NCBI RefSeq assembly: GCF_003116095.1
Contig: NZ_LGRA01000001.1
Span: 62,001 to 126,000, forward strand
Length of the DNA stretch: 64,000 nucleotides
Direction: 5' to 3'
Source of the DNA: Azospirillum sp. TSO35-2
GTDB taxonomy: Bacteria > Pseudomonadota > Alphaproteobacteria > Azospirillales > Azospirillaceae
Of the stretch, positions 24,081 through 33,089 are shown in pieces (within the stretch, counting starts at the first letter, position 1; every line of letters starts with the position of its first letter). The notes under the pieces are model-generated. The model saw only the letters and a list, made by a program, of their open reading frames with translations, was not told the DNA's origin and did no database searches. Made by a program: the position numbers and the translations under genes.

Positions 24081-24785
24081 ATGACCATGGCCGTGGCGCT
24101 CTTCGTCCAACTGGCCGTGGCCTGCGCTCCCCGGGTCCAGGTCGACACGCTGGCCGCCGTCGCCCACGCCGAAAGCCGGTTCAACCCGCTGGCGATCGGC
24201 GACACCACCACCGGCCGGTCCCACGCCCCGCCGACCCCCGCCGATGCGGTGGCCCAGGCAACCGCGTTGCTGCGCCAGGGCCATTCCCTCGACCTTGGCC
24301 TGATGCAGCTGAACAGCGCCACGCTGGCCCGACTGGGTCTGAGCGTGGCCGACGCCTTTGAGCCCTGCCGCAACATCGCCGCCGGGGCCCGGGTGCTGGC
24401 CGACGGCTATGACCCGGCGGGCGGCGAGGACGGCCAGCGCGCGTTGGTGCGGGCGCTGTCGCGCTACAACACCGGCTCGCCGACCCGCGGCGTGGCCAAC
24501 GGCTACGTCGCCCGGGTGCGGGCCGGGGCCGCCGCGGTGGTTCCGGCCATCCGGCTGGAAGAGGGGGCTGCGGTCCCGGCGCCGGACCGGCCGGCGGCCC
24601 CACCCCCGGCGGTCGTCCCGCCGGAGCCGCCCGTCTGGGATGTCTACGCCCGCGCCCGCCACACCCGCGAGCGCAGCGCCCGAGCGCCGGAGCGCACCGC
24701 CCAGACACAGGCGCCGTCACCGCAACCCGCCGCTTCCGCTCCGGCCCGGCCCGATCCCCCGCTGGCGGGCGCTGCCCACCCCTGA
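24081..24785 (+). CDS. virB1: VirB1-type lytic transglycosylase
   Basis: A 234-residue protein with the transglycosylase fold of VirB1: catalytic Glu in VAHAESRFNPLAIGD (residue about 31), SLDLGLMQLNSATLARLG and a conserved RALSRYNTGSPTRGVANGYV. It opens peptidoglycan locally for assembly of the type IV secretion system. The N-terminus is hydrophobic but short. The C-terminal 90 residues are Pro/Ala-rich and low-complexity. I prefer the ATG at 24081 with GGGGAGGG upstream. It starts the virB1-B11 run. Confidence 0.83.
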   Translation: MTMAVALFVQLAVACAPRVQVDTLAAVAHAESRFNPLAIGDTTTGRSHAPPTPADAVAQATALLRQGHSLDLGLMQLNSATLARLGLSVADAFEPCRNIAAGARVLADGYDPAGGEDGQRALVRALSRYNTGSPTRGVANGYVARVRAGAAAVVPAIRLEEGAAVPAPDRPAAPPPAVVPPEPPVWDVYARARHTRERSARAPERTAQTQAPSPQPAASAPARPDPPLAGAAHP

Positions 24786-24838
24786 CGGCAGACGGTCCCG
24801 GCGCCCCACCCCCACTCACCGCCGAGGAGGGTCCATCC

Positions 24839-25183
24839 ATGGTCAAGTCTCGCTCACTGGCCGCCGTTCCGCCGGCCCCGGCCAACGCCCGCACCAAGCG
24901 GGCCACGCTCGCCGTCCTGACGGCGCTCGCCGTTGGGCTGGCCGCAGCGCCCGCTTTTGCCCAGGCGGCCGGCGGCGGCGGCGACCTCACCACCTTCTTG
25001 CAGAACGTCGTCAACATCCTCACCGGCACCGCGGGGCGTCTGATCGCCGTCATCGCCATCTGCATCGTCGGCATCGGCGCGCTGATGGGCGCGCTCAGCA
25101 TGCGCACGGCCGGCGGCGTTCTGTTCGGCGTCATGCTGATCTTCTCGTCCGCCTGGATCGTCAACCAGATCGTCGGGGCTTGA
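24839..25183 (+). CDS. virB2: VirB2 conjugal pilin
   Basis: A 114-residue pilin precursor. A long signal sequence (AVLTALAVGLAAAPAFAQA) ends near residue 41 at an AxA-type cleavage site. The mature peptide has a Gly-rich start, two hydrophobic helices (LIAVIAICIVGIGALMGALS and GGVLFGVMLIFSSAWIV) and a short charged turn, as in the VirB2/TrbC family. It forms the T-pilus. The ATG is preceded by GAGGAGGG. The stop codon lies directly before the start of virB3. Confidence 0.85.
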   Translation: MVKSRSLAAVPPAPANARTKRATLAVLTALAVGLAAAPAFAQAAGGGGDLTTFLQNVVNILTGTAGRLIAVIAICIVGIGALMGALSMRTAGGVLFGVMLIFSSAWIVNQIVGA

Positions 25184-25522
25184 ATGGACCCGCAGGATCT
25201 GGCCGAGGACCCGCTGTTCCTCGCCTGCACGCGGCCGGCGATGTGGCGGGGCGTGCCGCTGGAGGCCGTTGCCATCAACGGCATGGCCACCACCATCGTC
25301 TTCGTGCTGATCGGCAACCCCGCCTGGCTGCTGATCGGCGTCGTCCTCCACCACGCCCTGCGCGCCCTGGTCAGCCGCGACGTGCATCTGTTCGGCACGT
25401 TGCGGCTGTGGGCCGACACCAAGGCGCGGGCCCGCAACACCGGGCATTGGGGCGGGTCTTCCGTCAGCCCGCTGCCGCTGGGCCCCGCCCGCACCGCTCG
25501 GGAGGTCCGCATCCATGCGTGA
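25184..25522 (+). CDS. virB3: VirB3 inner-membrane protein
   Basis: A 112-residue protein with the VirB3 signature: EDPLFLACTRPAMWRGVPLE followed by two membrane segments (AINGMATTIVFVLIGNPAWL and LLIGVVLHHALRAL), then a polar tail. It assists pilus assembly with VirB4. It begins one base after the virB2 stop and overlaps virB4 by eight bases. Confidence 0.85.
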   Translation: MDPQDLAEDPLFLACTRPAMWRGVPLEAVAINGMATTIVFVLIGNPAWLLIGVVLHHALRALVSRDVHLFGTLRLWADTKARARNTGHWGGSSVSPLPLGPARTAREVRIHA

Positions 25523-27902
25523 GGCCGCCTTATGGTCGCGCGAGCGCGAGCCGGACACCTATGTGCCCTATCTTGGCCACGCCGCCCCCGGCGTTTTGCT
25601 GCTCGACGACGGCTCGCTGCTCGCCATGATCAGCCTCGGTGGGGCCGGCTTCGAGACGGCCGCCGCGGACGAGGTCAACGCCCGCCACAGCCGGCGCAAC
25701 CTTCTGCTGCGCAACATCGCCTCCGAGCGTCTGGTGCTGGCCACCCACATCGTCCGCTCGCTGGCCGATGGAACCGACTATCCCGACGCGCCCTGCACCA
25801 GCGCCTTCGCCCGCGAGCTTGACGCCGCCTACCGGGCGCGCCTGCTCGCCAACCGGCTTTTCCGCACCGAGCTGTTCCTCTCGGTGCTGCTGCGCCCGGC
25901 GGGCGCCGGCGAGCGCAGCCGGCTGGCCGGCCTGTTCGCCCGACGCCGGCGCGGCGATCTTGGCCGCCCGGCCGGTCCGGCCGCCTTGGAGGCGCTTGAC
26001 GCGGTCGTCGCCACCATCCTGTCCGAGCTGGACGACCACGCCCCGCGGCGGCTGGCCCTGCGCGAGAGGAACGGCGTGCTGTTCTCCGAGCCGGCCGAGG
26101 CCTTGCGCCTGGTGTTGACCGGGCACACCCTGCCGGTGCCGCTGGTGGCTGGCCATCTCGGCGGGGCGATCTACACCGACCGCGTCATCGTCGGCCGCGA
26201 GGCGATCGAAATCCGCGGCCCCGGCGGCTCCAGCTATGCCGCCGCCTTCGGCTTGCGCGAGTACCCCGCCACGACCTGGCCCGGCATGTTCGACGCGGTG
26301 CTGGCCGCCCCTTACCGCTGCGTGCTGACCCAGAGCTTCGGCTTTTTGGCCAAGCCGGCGGCGCAAGCCGTGCTGACCCGCAAGCAGAACCAGATGGTGA
26401 CGGCGCAAGACAAGGCGGCCAGCCAGACCGCGGCCCTGGGCGAGGCCGCCGACCTGCTCGCCTCCAACGCCTTCGTCATGGGCGACCACCACCTGAGCTT
26501 GGTGACCTTCGCCGACGGGCTGGAGGGCCTGCGCGCGGTCGCCGCCCGGGCCCGGCGCGATCTGGCCGAGAGCGGGGCGGTGGTGGCGCGTGAGGATTTG
26601 GCGCTGGAGGCGGCCTATTGGGCCCAGCTGCCCGGCAATCTGCGCCTGCGCACCCGCCCCGGCGCCGTCAGCTCGCGCAACTTTGCCGCCATGGCCAGCC
26701 TGCACAACCATCCGGCCGGCACACGGCGGGGCCATTGGGGCGAGCCGCTGACCCTGTTGCGCACCACCGGCGGCACCGCCTACCGCTTCCACCTCCACGC
26801 CCCCACCGGGACGGTCAGCGACCTCGGCAACGTCTTTGTCGCGGGGCCGGCGGGATCGGGCAAGACGACGCTGATGCTGTTCCTGGCGGCCCTGGCCGGA
26901 CGCCAGGGCGCCCAGGTGGTGGTCTTCGACAAGGACCGCGGCGGCGACATCCTGGCGCGGGCGGTCGGCGGCACCTACCTCGTCCTGCCGGCCGGCGCCC
27001 CTTCCGGCTTGGCGCCGCTGAAAGCGCTGTCCGACACGCCCGCCGACCTCGCCTTCCTCAAAAGCCTGCTCAAGCCGCTGATGCTGGAACAGGGCAGCGA
27101 CCTCAGCCCGGAGGAGGAACGGCGGCTGGATCTGGGTTTGCGCGCCGTGCTGGCGCTGCCGCCCGCCATCCGCTCGCTGGGCGAGCTGCGCGCCTTCCTT
27201 GGGCAGGCCGACGCCGCGGGACCGGGAGCCCGGCTGGAAACCTGGTGCAAAGGCGGCGCGCTTGGTTGGGTGCTCGACAACGACGCGGACGCCCTGGCGC
27301 TGGACCCTCCCTTCCTCGGCTTTGACGTCACCGCCGTGCTCGACGACCCGGTGACCCGCGGGCCGATTCTCGCCTACCTGTTCCACCGCGTCGAACGCCT
27401 GCTCGATGGCCGCCGCCTGGTGCTGGTGATCGACGAGTTCTGGAAGGCGCTGCTCGATCCGGGCTTTCGGGATCTGGTGAACGACAAGCTGAAGACGATC
27501 CGCAAGCTCAACGGGCTGGTGATGCTCGGCACCCAATCGCCGGCCGACGCGCTGAACAGCCCGATCGCCCACTCGATCATCGAGCAATGCCCGACGCAGA
27601 TCCTGATGCCGAACGCGCGGGCCGACGCCGCCGACTACCGGGCGGGGCTGAAACTGACCGCGCCGGAGTTCCAGGCCATCCGCGAGGATCTGACCGTCGG
27701 CGGGCGGCGCTTCCTGCTCAAGCAGGGCACCGCCTCGGTCGCTTGCGAGCTCGACCTGACCGGGCTGGACGATCTGGTGGCCGTGCTGTCGGGGCGGGCC
27801 GGCACGGTGCGGCTGATGGAGCGGCTGATCGCCCGGCATGGGGCCGAGCCGGACGCCTGGCTGCCGCATTTCCGCCGGCACTGGCGTTCGGCGTTGACGT
27901 AA
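25515..27902 (+). CDS. virB4: VirB4 ATPase of the type IV secretion system
   Basis: A 795-residue ATPase of normal VirB4 length. It has Walker A VAGPAGSGKTTLML near residue 445, a RecA-like FDKDRGGDILARAVGG strand, Walker B LVLVIDEFWKAL near residue 635 and LNGLVMLGTQSPADALNSPI. The N-terminal part includes GSSYAAAFGLREYP. It powers pilin extraction and substrate transport at the inner membrane. Start overlaps virB3, showing coupling. Confidence 0.93.
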   Translation: MREAALWSREREPDTYVPYLGHAAPGVLLLDDGSLLAMISLGGAGFETAAADEVNARHSRRNLLLRNIASERLVLATHIVRSLADGTDYPDAPCTSAFARELDAAYRARLLANRLFRTELFLSVLLRPAGAGERSRLAGLFARRRRGDLGRPAGPAALEALDAVVATILSELDDHAPRRLALRERNGVLFSEPAEALRLVLTGHTLPVPLVAGHLGGAIYTDRVIVGREAIEIRGPGGSSYAAAFGLREYPATTWPGMFDAVLAAPYRCVLTQSFGFLAKPAAQAVLTRKQNQMVTAQDKAASQTAALGEAADLLASNAFVMGDHHLSLVTFADGLEGLRAVAARARRDLAESGAVVAREDLALEAAYWAQLPGNLRLRTRPGAVSSRNFAAMASLHNHPAGTRRGHWGEPLTLLRTTGGTAYRFHLHAPTGTVSDLGNVFVAGPAGSGKTTLMLFLAALAGRQGAQVVVFDKDRGGDILARAVGGTYLVLPAGAPSGLAPLKALSDTPADLAFLKSLLKPLMLEQGSDLSPEEERRLDLGLRAVLALPPAIRSLGELRAFLGQADAAGPGARLETWCKGGALGWVLDNDADALALDPPFLGFDVTAVLDDPVTRGPILAYLFHRVERLLDGRRLVLVIDEFWKALLDPGFRDLVNDKLKTIRKLNGLVMLGTQSPADALNSPIAHSIIEQCPTQILMPNARADAADYRAGLKLTAPEFQAIREDLTVGGRRFLLKQGTASVACELDLTGLDDLVAVLSGRAGTVRLMERLIARHGAEPDAWLPHFRRHWRSALT

Positions 27903-27930
27903 CGCCGCCAAGACAAGGGAGGACACCGCC

Positions 27931-28644
27931 ATGCGCAGACCGGCTTTCGCCGCAACCGTCACCGTGATCGCCGCCGCGGCGCTCCCGGCGCGGGCGCAGT
28001 ATCAGGTGCTCGACGTCACCAACCTCGCGCGCAACATCGAGCAGGTTCAACAGCTGGCGCAGCAGCTTCAGGTCATGCAGCAGCAATATCAGCAGCTGCT
28101 CAACACCTACCAGGCCGTCGCCCACGCGCCGTCGGACGCGCTCAACCAGCTTGGCCGGCAGCTGAACGTCGATCCGTTCCGCAACGCGCTGCCCGCGCAG
28201 AGCGGCGCGCTGGGCTCGGTGATGAACGGCACCACCCTGGGACCGGGCACCCTCGGGGCCGTGGCCCAAGGCTACCTGGAGCGTAACCGCGTCTACGCGC
28301 CGGCCAGCCCGGACTTCCAGGCGCAGGAGATGCAGCGCAACGCCACCAGCGTCGCCGGGGCGCAGGCGATGGCGGGCGAGCTCTACCAGTCGGCGGCCGA
28401 CCGGGTCACCGCCCTGCAGGGGATCGAAGCGCAGCTCGCCACCGCGTCGGACGCCAAGGCGGTGGCCGACCTGGCCGCCCGGATCGGCGCGGAGCAGGCC
28501 TACATCCAGGCCCAGCAGGTGCAGGCACAATCGCTGCTGCTGTGGCAGCAGGCGCAGATGCGCAACCGGGACCAGCGCGAACAGGAGCGGCGCCGGCAGT
28601 CGATCGACGCGCTGATCGAGCAGGCCAAGGCGCGCGGAGGCTGA
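27931..28644 (+). CDS. virB5: VirB5 minor pilin
   Basis: A 237-residue exported protein. The signal peptide ends near ALPARAQ (residue 23). The body is helical with QVQQLAQQLQVMQQQYQQLL, SDALNQLGRQLNVD and a C-terminal long helix rich in Gln and Arg, as in VirB5/TrbJ proteins. VirB5 sits at the pilus tip. It follows virB4 after 28 bases with GGGAGGA as ribosome site. Confidence 0.82.
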   Translation: MRRPAFAATVTVIAAAALPARAQYQVLDVTNLARNIEQVQQLAQQLQVMQQQYQQLLNTYQAVAHAPSDALNQLGRQLNVDPFRNALPAQSGALGSVMNGTTLGPGTLGAVAQGYLERNRVYAPASPDFQAQEMQRNATSVAGAQAMAGELYQSAADRVTALQGIEAQLATASDAKAVADLAARIGAEQAYIQAQQVQAQSLLLWQQAQMRNRDQREQERRRQSIDALIEQAKARGG

Positions 28645-28648
28645 CCCA

Positions 28649-29062
28649 ATGATCCAAACCTCCTGCCCCGTGCAAGCCCTGCCCGTCCTTCTGGCGCTGG
28701 TGGTCGCTGCCACCGGGCCGGTGGCGGCGCAGGGAACGCCATCGACCGCGCCGCGGACGGTGAGCTGGTACGCCGACCACCCGCAGACCCGCGCCCAGGT
28801 GCAGCTGGCCTGCTTCGACGATCCCGGCCGTCTGGGCCGCGACCCCGACTGCGTCAACGCCCAGGCGGCGAGCGTCGAGGTGGCGTTGCGGGACGCACGG
28901 TCGCGCACCGGGACCATGGACCCGAACGATCCAGCCTTCTGGTCCAGCGATCCCGAAAATCGGCAAAGCAAACTTATCTTATGCCGCAGAAATCCAGGGT
29001 TAAATTACTGCGAAGTGGCAAAGCGCTCACTGCTGATCGAAGCCGGACAGGCAGCGAGGTGA
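28649..29062 (+). CDS. EexN-like entry-exclusion protein
   Basis: A 137-residue exported protein. After a hydrophobic signal region (VLLALVVAATGPVAAQG) comes the EexN pattern: VSWYADHPQTRAQVQLACFDD, GRLGRDPDCVNAQAASVE. EexN proteins in IncN- and Ti-like systems stop redundant DNA entry from cells with the same plasmid. Most are lipoproteins; here I see no clean lipobox, so it may be periplasmic or use another cleavage site. Its second half (SSDPENRQSKLILCRRNPGL) has extra Cys residues. The site between virB5 and virB6 is the usual one. Confidence 0.65.
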   Translation: MIQTSCPVQALPVLLALVVAATGPVAAQGTPSTAPRTVSWYADHPQTRAQVQLACFDDPGRLGRDPDCVNAQAASVEVALRDARSRTGTMDPNDPAFWSSDPENRQSKLILCRRNPGLNYCEVAKRSLLIEAGQAAR

Positions 29063-29068
29063 CCCATC

Positions 29069-30130
29069 ATGGGCGACATCCAGTGGCAGATTTTTGCCTA
29101 CATCGTCTCTCAGGTGGAGGCCCCACTCATCGTAGTCGTGGCGGAGGTGTTCAACGCCTTCCTGATCTATGTGGCGGCTCCGCTGCGGGTGGCCCTGGTG
29201 CTGTACATCGCCCTCACCGCCCTGTTGGTCGTGCGCGGCGAGGTGTCTGAAACCGGTGCGGCTCTGTTCGGCCGCATCCTCAGGATGATCCTGGTGGTGT
29301 GGGTGGTGACCGGAGCTGGGGTCTATCAGCAATATGTCTACGATCTGTTCTTCACCACGCTGCCGAACGGTTTGACAAGCGCTCTGACCTCGTCCGGCTC
29401 CGTCCGGATCGTTAATGCCAACAGCTTCGATCAGGTTTGGCTGCGGGCGTGGCGCGCCGGCCTTGAGGTGTGGCGTACGCTGGGCTGGAGCGACATCGCC
29501 GAGAAGGCCGTCGTTGTCCTGTTCTGGGCCGTGGCGATCCTCTCCACCGGTTTTTGCTTCGCCATCTGGCTGATCTCGCGGGTGATTCTGGCGCTGTACG
29601 TTGCGCTTGGGCCGCTGCTCGTTCCCTTGGTGCTGTTCACCGCCACCCGCGCCATCTTCGAGCGCTGGATCGGTTCGCTGATCTCCTGCGTCATCCTGCA
29701 GGTCACCACCATTGTCTTGCTCTTCATCGTGCTCGCCGTTGAACAAGAGGTGGTAGGTTCTATTGTGCGCATGGGTTCTGTCGACCCCATGGTGATGCTC
29801 CAGGTTCTGCTCGCCGGCATGATCTTCTTCGCTGTGGCGGCCTATGTGGCCTTCCAGCTGCCGGCCTTTGCCGCCTCGCTGTCCGGCGGGCTTGCCTTCC
29901 ACACCGGTGCGCTTGCCCGCGCCGCCCGCGGAGCCGTCGGCTCGACCGGCCACAGCCGGGTGGATGGGGAGGGCACCCCGCAGCGCGTCGGCCGCTCCGG
30001 CGCGCTCGGCGCGCTGCACCACGCCGCCGCGGCCGGTTGGCGCGCCGCCGCAGGCCCCGCCCGCCCGCCGCACCAACCTCGTCGCCCGCCGACCGGCGCG
30101 TCCCTCTCCGACCGCGGTGCGTCGGTTTGA
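29069..30130 (+). CDS. virB6: VirB6 polytopic membrane protein
   Basis: A 353-residue protein with about six membrane segments, including AALFGRILRMILVVWVVTGA, AVVVLFWAVAILSTGFCFAI, LYVALGPLLVPLVLFTATRA and FFAVAAYVAFQLPAFAASLS, and the family-like 'LGPLLVPLVLF' and SLSGG. A 65-residue, basic, Pro/Arg-rich tail follows and is probably cytoplasmic. VirB6 is part of the inner-membrane channel. It starts seven bases after the EexN-like gene. Confidence 0.85.
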   Translation: MGDIQWQIFAYIVSQVEAPLIVVVAEVFNAFLIYVAAPLRVALVLYIALTALLVVRGEVSETGAALFGRILRMILVVWVVTGAGVYQQYVYDLFFTTLPNGLTSALTSSGSVRIVNANSFDQVWLRAWRAGLEVWRTLGWSDIAEKAVVVLFWAVAILSTGFCFAIWLISRVILALYVALGPLLVPLVLFTATRAIFERWIGSLISCVILQVTTIVLLFIVLAVEQEVVGSIVRMGSVDPMVMLQVLLAGMIFFAVAAYVAFQLPAFAASLSGGLAFHTGALARAARGAVGSTGHSRVDGEGTPQRVGRSGALGALHHAAAAGWRAAAGPARPPHQPRRPPTGASLSDRGASV

Positions 30131-30185
30131 GCGACATCCTGGGCGCGTCGGCGCCCGAACCCCGCCCCAGCCAAGGAACCCCGGC

Positions 30186-30356
30186 ATGATCCTGCGGCTC
30201 ACACTCGGCCTCACCCTTCTCGCCCTGACCGCCTGCGCCGGGCACCCGCCGCTCACCGAACCGTCCGGCCCCGTCCGACCGCTGAACGCCGGCCGCTGGA
30301 CCCCGACCGCCGACGATCTGCAGGCGGCGTCGCCGGCCGGGGAGGATGGCCGATGA
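30186..30356 (+). CDS. virB7: VirB7 lipoprotein
   Basis: A 56-residue lipoprotein precursor with a short signal sequence and lipobox LTAC (Cys at about residue 18) followed by a polar Pro-rich mature part (GHPPLTEPSGPVRPLN). VirB7 forms part of the outer-membrane core complex with VirB9 and VirB10. AAGGA precedes the ATG. The last four bases overlap the start of virB8 (ATGA). Confidence 0.72.
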   Translation: MILRLTLGLTLLALTACAGHPPLTEPSGPVRPLNAGRWTPTADDLQAASPAGEDGR

Positions 30357-31078
30357 GCGCCTCCACCCCGGCTCCCGCCGACGCCTTCCTGGCCCGTCCG
30401 GTTCCCGCCGATCCCGTCCTGCTCGACGCTTATTTCGCCAAGGTTGCCAGCTACGAGGCCGACCGTCTGCGCGCCTGCCGGCGCACCGCCCGCGCCGGCG
30501 TGGCGATCGGCGCCGTCGGCGCCCTGGTCGGCCTGGCCGGAGCGGTCGCCGTCGCCGCGTTGACGCCGCTGAAGAGCGTGGTTCCGCTGGTGTTCCGGGT
30601 GGACAACGCCACCGGGGCGGTCGAGCGGGTCTACGACCTGCGCGGTGGCCCGTTGGAGGCGACCGAGGCCGAGCAGCGCTATTTCCTCTGGCAGTATGTC
30701 CGGCTGCGCCAGGGCTACAGCGCCGCCGAGGCGCCGGCCAACTTTGAGGCGGTGGCCCTGATGTCGGCACCGGCGGTGCAGGCCGACTACGCGGCCGAGT
30801 TCCGCGGCTCCAACCCGGCCAGCCCGCAGGTGGTGCTCGGCCGCGACGGCACGGCGACGCTGCGGTGGGTCTCCACCAGCTTTCTCGGGGCCAAGCTCGC
30901 CCAAATCCGCTTCGTCCAGCACGAGCGCAAGGGCGACGTGGCGTTGCCGGCCAAGCGCATGGTCGCCACCATCGGCTTTGACGTCGTGCCCGGTCCCGTC
31001 AGCGCCTCGGCCATCAACGTCAACCCGCTCGGCCTCATGGTCACCAGCTACCGCGCCGACATGGAGGCCACGCCATGA
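30353..31078 (+). CDS. virB8: VirB8 inner-membrane assembly factor
   Basis: A 241-residue bitopic protein: a short cytoplasmic part (LDAYFAKVASYEADRL), one membrane helix at about residues 42-66 (GVAIGAVGALVGLAGAVAVA), and a periplasmic NTF2-like domain (YDLRGGPLEATEAEQRYFLW, SSFLG-type core and NVNPLGLMVTSYRADME). It nucleates assembly. It overlaps virB7 and virB9 by four bases each, so the genes are translationally coupled. Confidence 0.88.
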   Translation: MSASTPAPADAFLARPVPADPVLLDAYFAKVASYEADRLRACRRTARAGVAIGAVGALVGLAGAVAVAALTPLKSVVPLVFRVDNATGAVERVYDLRGGPLEATEAEQRYFLWQYVRLRQGYSAAEAPANFEAVALMSAPAVQADYAAEFRGSNPASPQVVLGRDGTATLRWVSTSFLGAKLAQIRFVQHERKGDVALPAKRMVATIGFDVVPGPVSASAINVNPLGLMVTSYRADMEATP

Positions 31079-31935
31079 TCCGCACCCGCTCCATCGGACC
31101 GGCCATGGCTGTGGTGGCCGCGGCCACCTTGGGCGTTGCTGCCGCACAGGCCGAGCAGGCGCCGCACCCCGGCGGCTTCGACCCCAGGGTCCAGCTGGTC
31201 GCCTACAACGCGCTCAACGTCGTCCGCATCGTCGGCTGCCCGACCAACTCCACGCAGATCACCTTCGGACCGGCCGAGGAGATCACCCAGGTGGCCATCG
31301 GCGACGCCGAGGCCTGGCTGGCCCAACCGGCCGCCAACATGCTGTTCTTGAAGCCCACCGAGGTCCGCGCCGCCACCAACGCCCAGGTGGTCACCCGGCG
31401 TGCCGACGGGCTGTTGCGCTCGTACCAGCTGCGGCTGGTCGCCGAGCGCAGTGAGGATGGTGCCGGCGCCGCCATGTTCGCCGTCCAGTTCCGCTACCCG
31501 CAAGACGAGCGCGCCGCACGCGCCGCGCGCCAGGACCGCGAGGCGGAGCGGGCGCGGGAGGGGGAGGCGCAGGCCCGCCTCGCCACCGCCTGGGCGCAGG
31601 GGCCGCGCAACTGGCGCTACGTCGCGCAGGGCTCACGCGCGCTGGAGCCGACCGAGATCAGCGACAACGGCCGCCAGACCGCCTTGCGCTTTCCCGGCAG
31701 CCGGCGCGTTCCGGCGATCTACGCGGTGGCGCCGGACGGCAGCGAGGCGATCGTTTCTTACACCATGGCCGGCGATGTTGCCGTCGTACCGACCACCGCG
31801 CCGGCCTTCGTGCTGCGCGACGGGCGGGAGGCCCTGCGCGTCGTCAACCGCGGCTTCGACCCGGTCGGCCGCGACCCCGGCACCGGCACCGGCACGCCGG
31901 ACGTCACCCGCAGCGTCAGGAGCGCCGGGCGATGA
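31075..31935 (+). CDS. virB9: VirB9 outer-core protein
   Basis: A 286-residue exported protein. Signal peptide ends near AAAQAEQA (about residue 25). The family motifs are GFDPRVQLVAYNALNVVRI, FGPAEEITQVAIGDAEAWLA, NMLFLKPTEVRAATNAQVVT and a C-terminal beta domain with LRFPGSRRVPAIYAVAPDGS and LRVVNRGFDPVGRDPGTGT. It binds VirB7 and VirB10 in the outer-membrane core. It overlaps virB8 and virB10 by four bases. Confidence 0.92.
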   Translation: MIRTRSIGPAMAVVAAATLGVAAAQAEQAPHPGGFDPRVQLVAYNALNVVRIVGCPTNSTQITFGPAEEITQVAIGDAEAWLAQPAANMLFLKPTEVRAATNAQVVTRRADGLLRSYQLRLVAERSEDGAGAAMFAVQFRYPQDERAARAARQDREAERAREGEAQARLATAWAQGPRNWRYVAQGSRALEPTEISDNGRQTALRFPGSRRVPAIYAVAPDGSEAIVSYTMAGDVAVVPTTAPAFVLRDGREALRVVNRGFDPVGRDPGTGTGTPDVTRSVRSAGR

Positions 31936-33089
31936 GCGAGGCCCCCACCCCGCCGCCCGGCGGCGCGCTTGCCGGTGAGCGCCATGTCTCCGAGGTGGCC
32001 GGCCGCGCCCCGGGCGTCGGCCGCAAGGCCGGCATCGGCGCCCTGGTCGCCGGGACGGTGCTGGCCTGCGGCGCCATCCTCCTGAGCGCGGAGAAGCCCA
32101 ACCTCAAGCCGCAGGACGGCCCGCCCCGCGCGGTGCGCCCGGCGATCCGCTACGAGCCGCCGCCGCCGTTGCCCGTGCAGCCGGCGGCGCTGCCGGTGCC
32201 GCCGCCCCCGCCCCCGCCGCTGCCGGAGAAGCCCCTGGCGCTCACCCCCGCCCAGGCGGCGCCGCCGTCACAGCGCCAGCCCCGCCTGCTGGTCTACACG
32301 GCAAACGGGGGAGGCGGAGCCAACCCCGCCCCGGGGGCCGTTCCGGGGGCCGCGCTCCCGCTGGGCGATGGCGCCGGAATGCCGGGGGACGGAGGACGGG
32401 GGATGGGCCAACCCGGGGCGGACGATCTGGCCACACGGCTCCAGCCGACCCGGCTGACCGGGGCGTCGGCCGGTGTGCTGAAGAACCAGCCCTATCGGCT
32501 GAGCACCGGCACCGTCATCCCCTGCATCCTGCAGACCGCGATGGACTCAACCCTGCCCGGGTTTGTCACCTGCGTCGTGCCGCAGGATGTGCTCGGCACG
32601 ACCGGCCTGACGCTGCTCGACCGCGGCACCAAGGTGGTTGGCGAGTTCCGTGGCGGCGTCCGCCAGGGGGTGGAGCGGATGTTCGTCGTCTGGACCCGCG
32701 CCGAAACCCCGCAAGGGGTGGTGATCGCGCTCGACAGCCCGGCCTCCGACCCGCTCGGGCGCTCGGGCCTCGACGGCGCGGTGGACCGCCATTTCTGGCA
32801 GCGCTTCGGCGGCGCCCTGCTGCTGTCCTTCGTCGACGGCGTCCTCCAGGCCGGCGTGGCGGCGGCGTCGAAAGAGGGCACCACCACGATCAACACCGGC
32901 CAGACCCAGTCGGTGATCGCCGAGAGCCTGCGCGGCAGCATCGACATCCCGCCCACCCTGCGCAAGAACCAGGGTGAGCTGGTCAGCATCTTCGTCGCCC
33001 GCGACCTCGATTTCTCCACCGTCTACCGCGTGCAGCCCACCGCCGCCCCCGTCTCGGACCGGCCCTGGCTCCCCGGAGGCCGGCCATGA
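31932..33089 (+). CDS. virB10: VirB10 channel-spanning protein
   Basis: A 385-residue protein with a cytoplasmic N-terminus, one membrane helix (IGALVAGTVLACGAILLS) at about residues 36-53, a Pro-rich stretch (LPVPPPPPPPLPEKP) and the beta-barrel-like C-terminal domain: RLSTGTVIPCILQTAMDSTL, FVTCVVPQDVLGTTGLTLLD, RGTKVVGEFRGGV and SIFVARDLDFSTVY. VirB10 spans both membranes and senses ATP energy. It overlaps virB9 and virB11. Confidence 0.93.
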   Translation: MSEAPTPPPGGALAGERHVSEVAGRAPGVGRKAGIGALVAGTVLACGAILLSAEKPNLKPQDGPPRAVRPAIRYEPPPPLPVQPAALPVPPPPPPPLPEKPLALTPAQAAPPSQRQPRLLVYTANGGGGANPAPGAVPGAALPLGDGAGMPGDGGRGMGQPGADDLATRLQPTRLTGASAGVLKNQPYRLSTGTVIPCILQTAMDSTLPGFVTCVVPQDVLGTTGLTLLDRGTKVVGEFRGGVRQGVERMFVVWTRAETPQGVVIALDSPASDPLGRSGLDGAVDRHFWQRFGGALLLSFVDGVLQAGVAAASKEGTTTINTGQTQSVIAESLRGSIDIPPTLRKNQGELVSIFVARDLDFSTVYRVQPTAAPVSDRPWLPGGRP

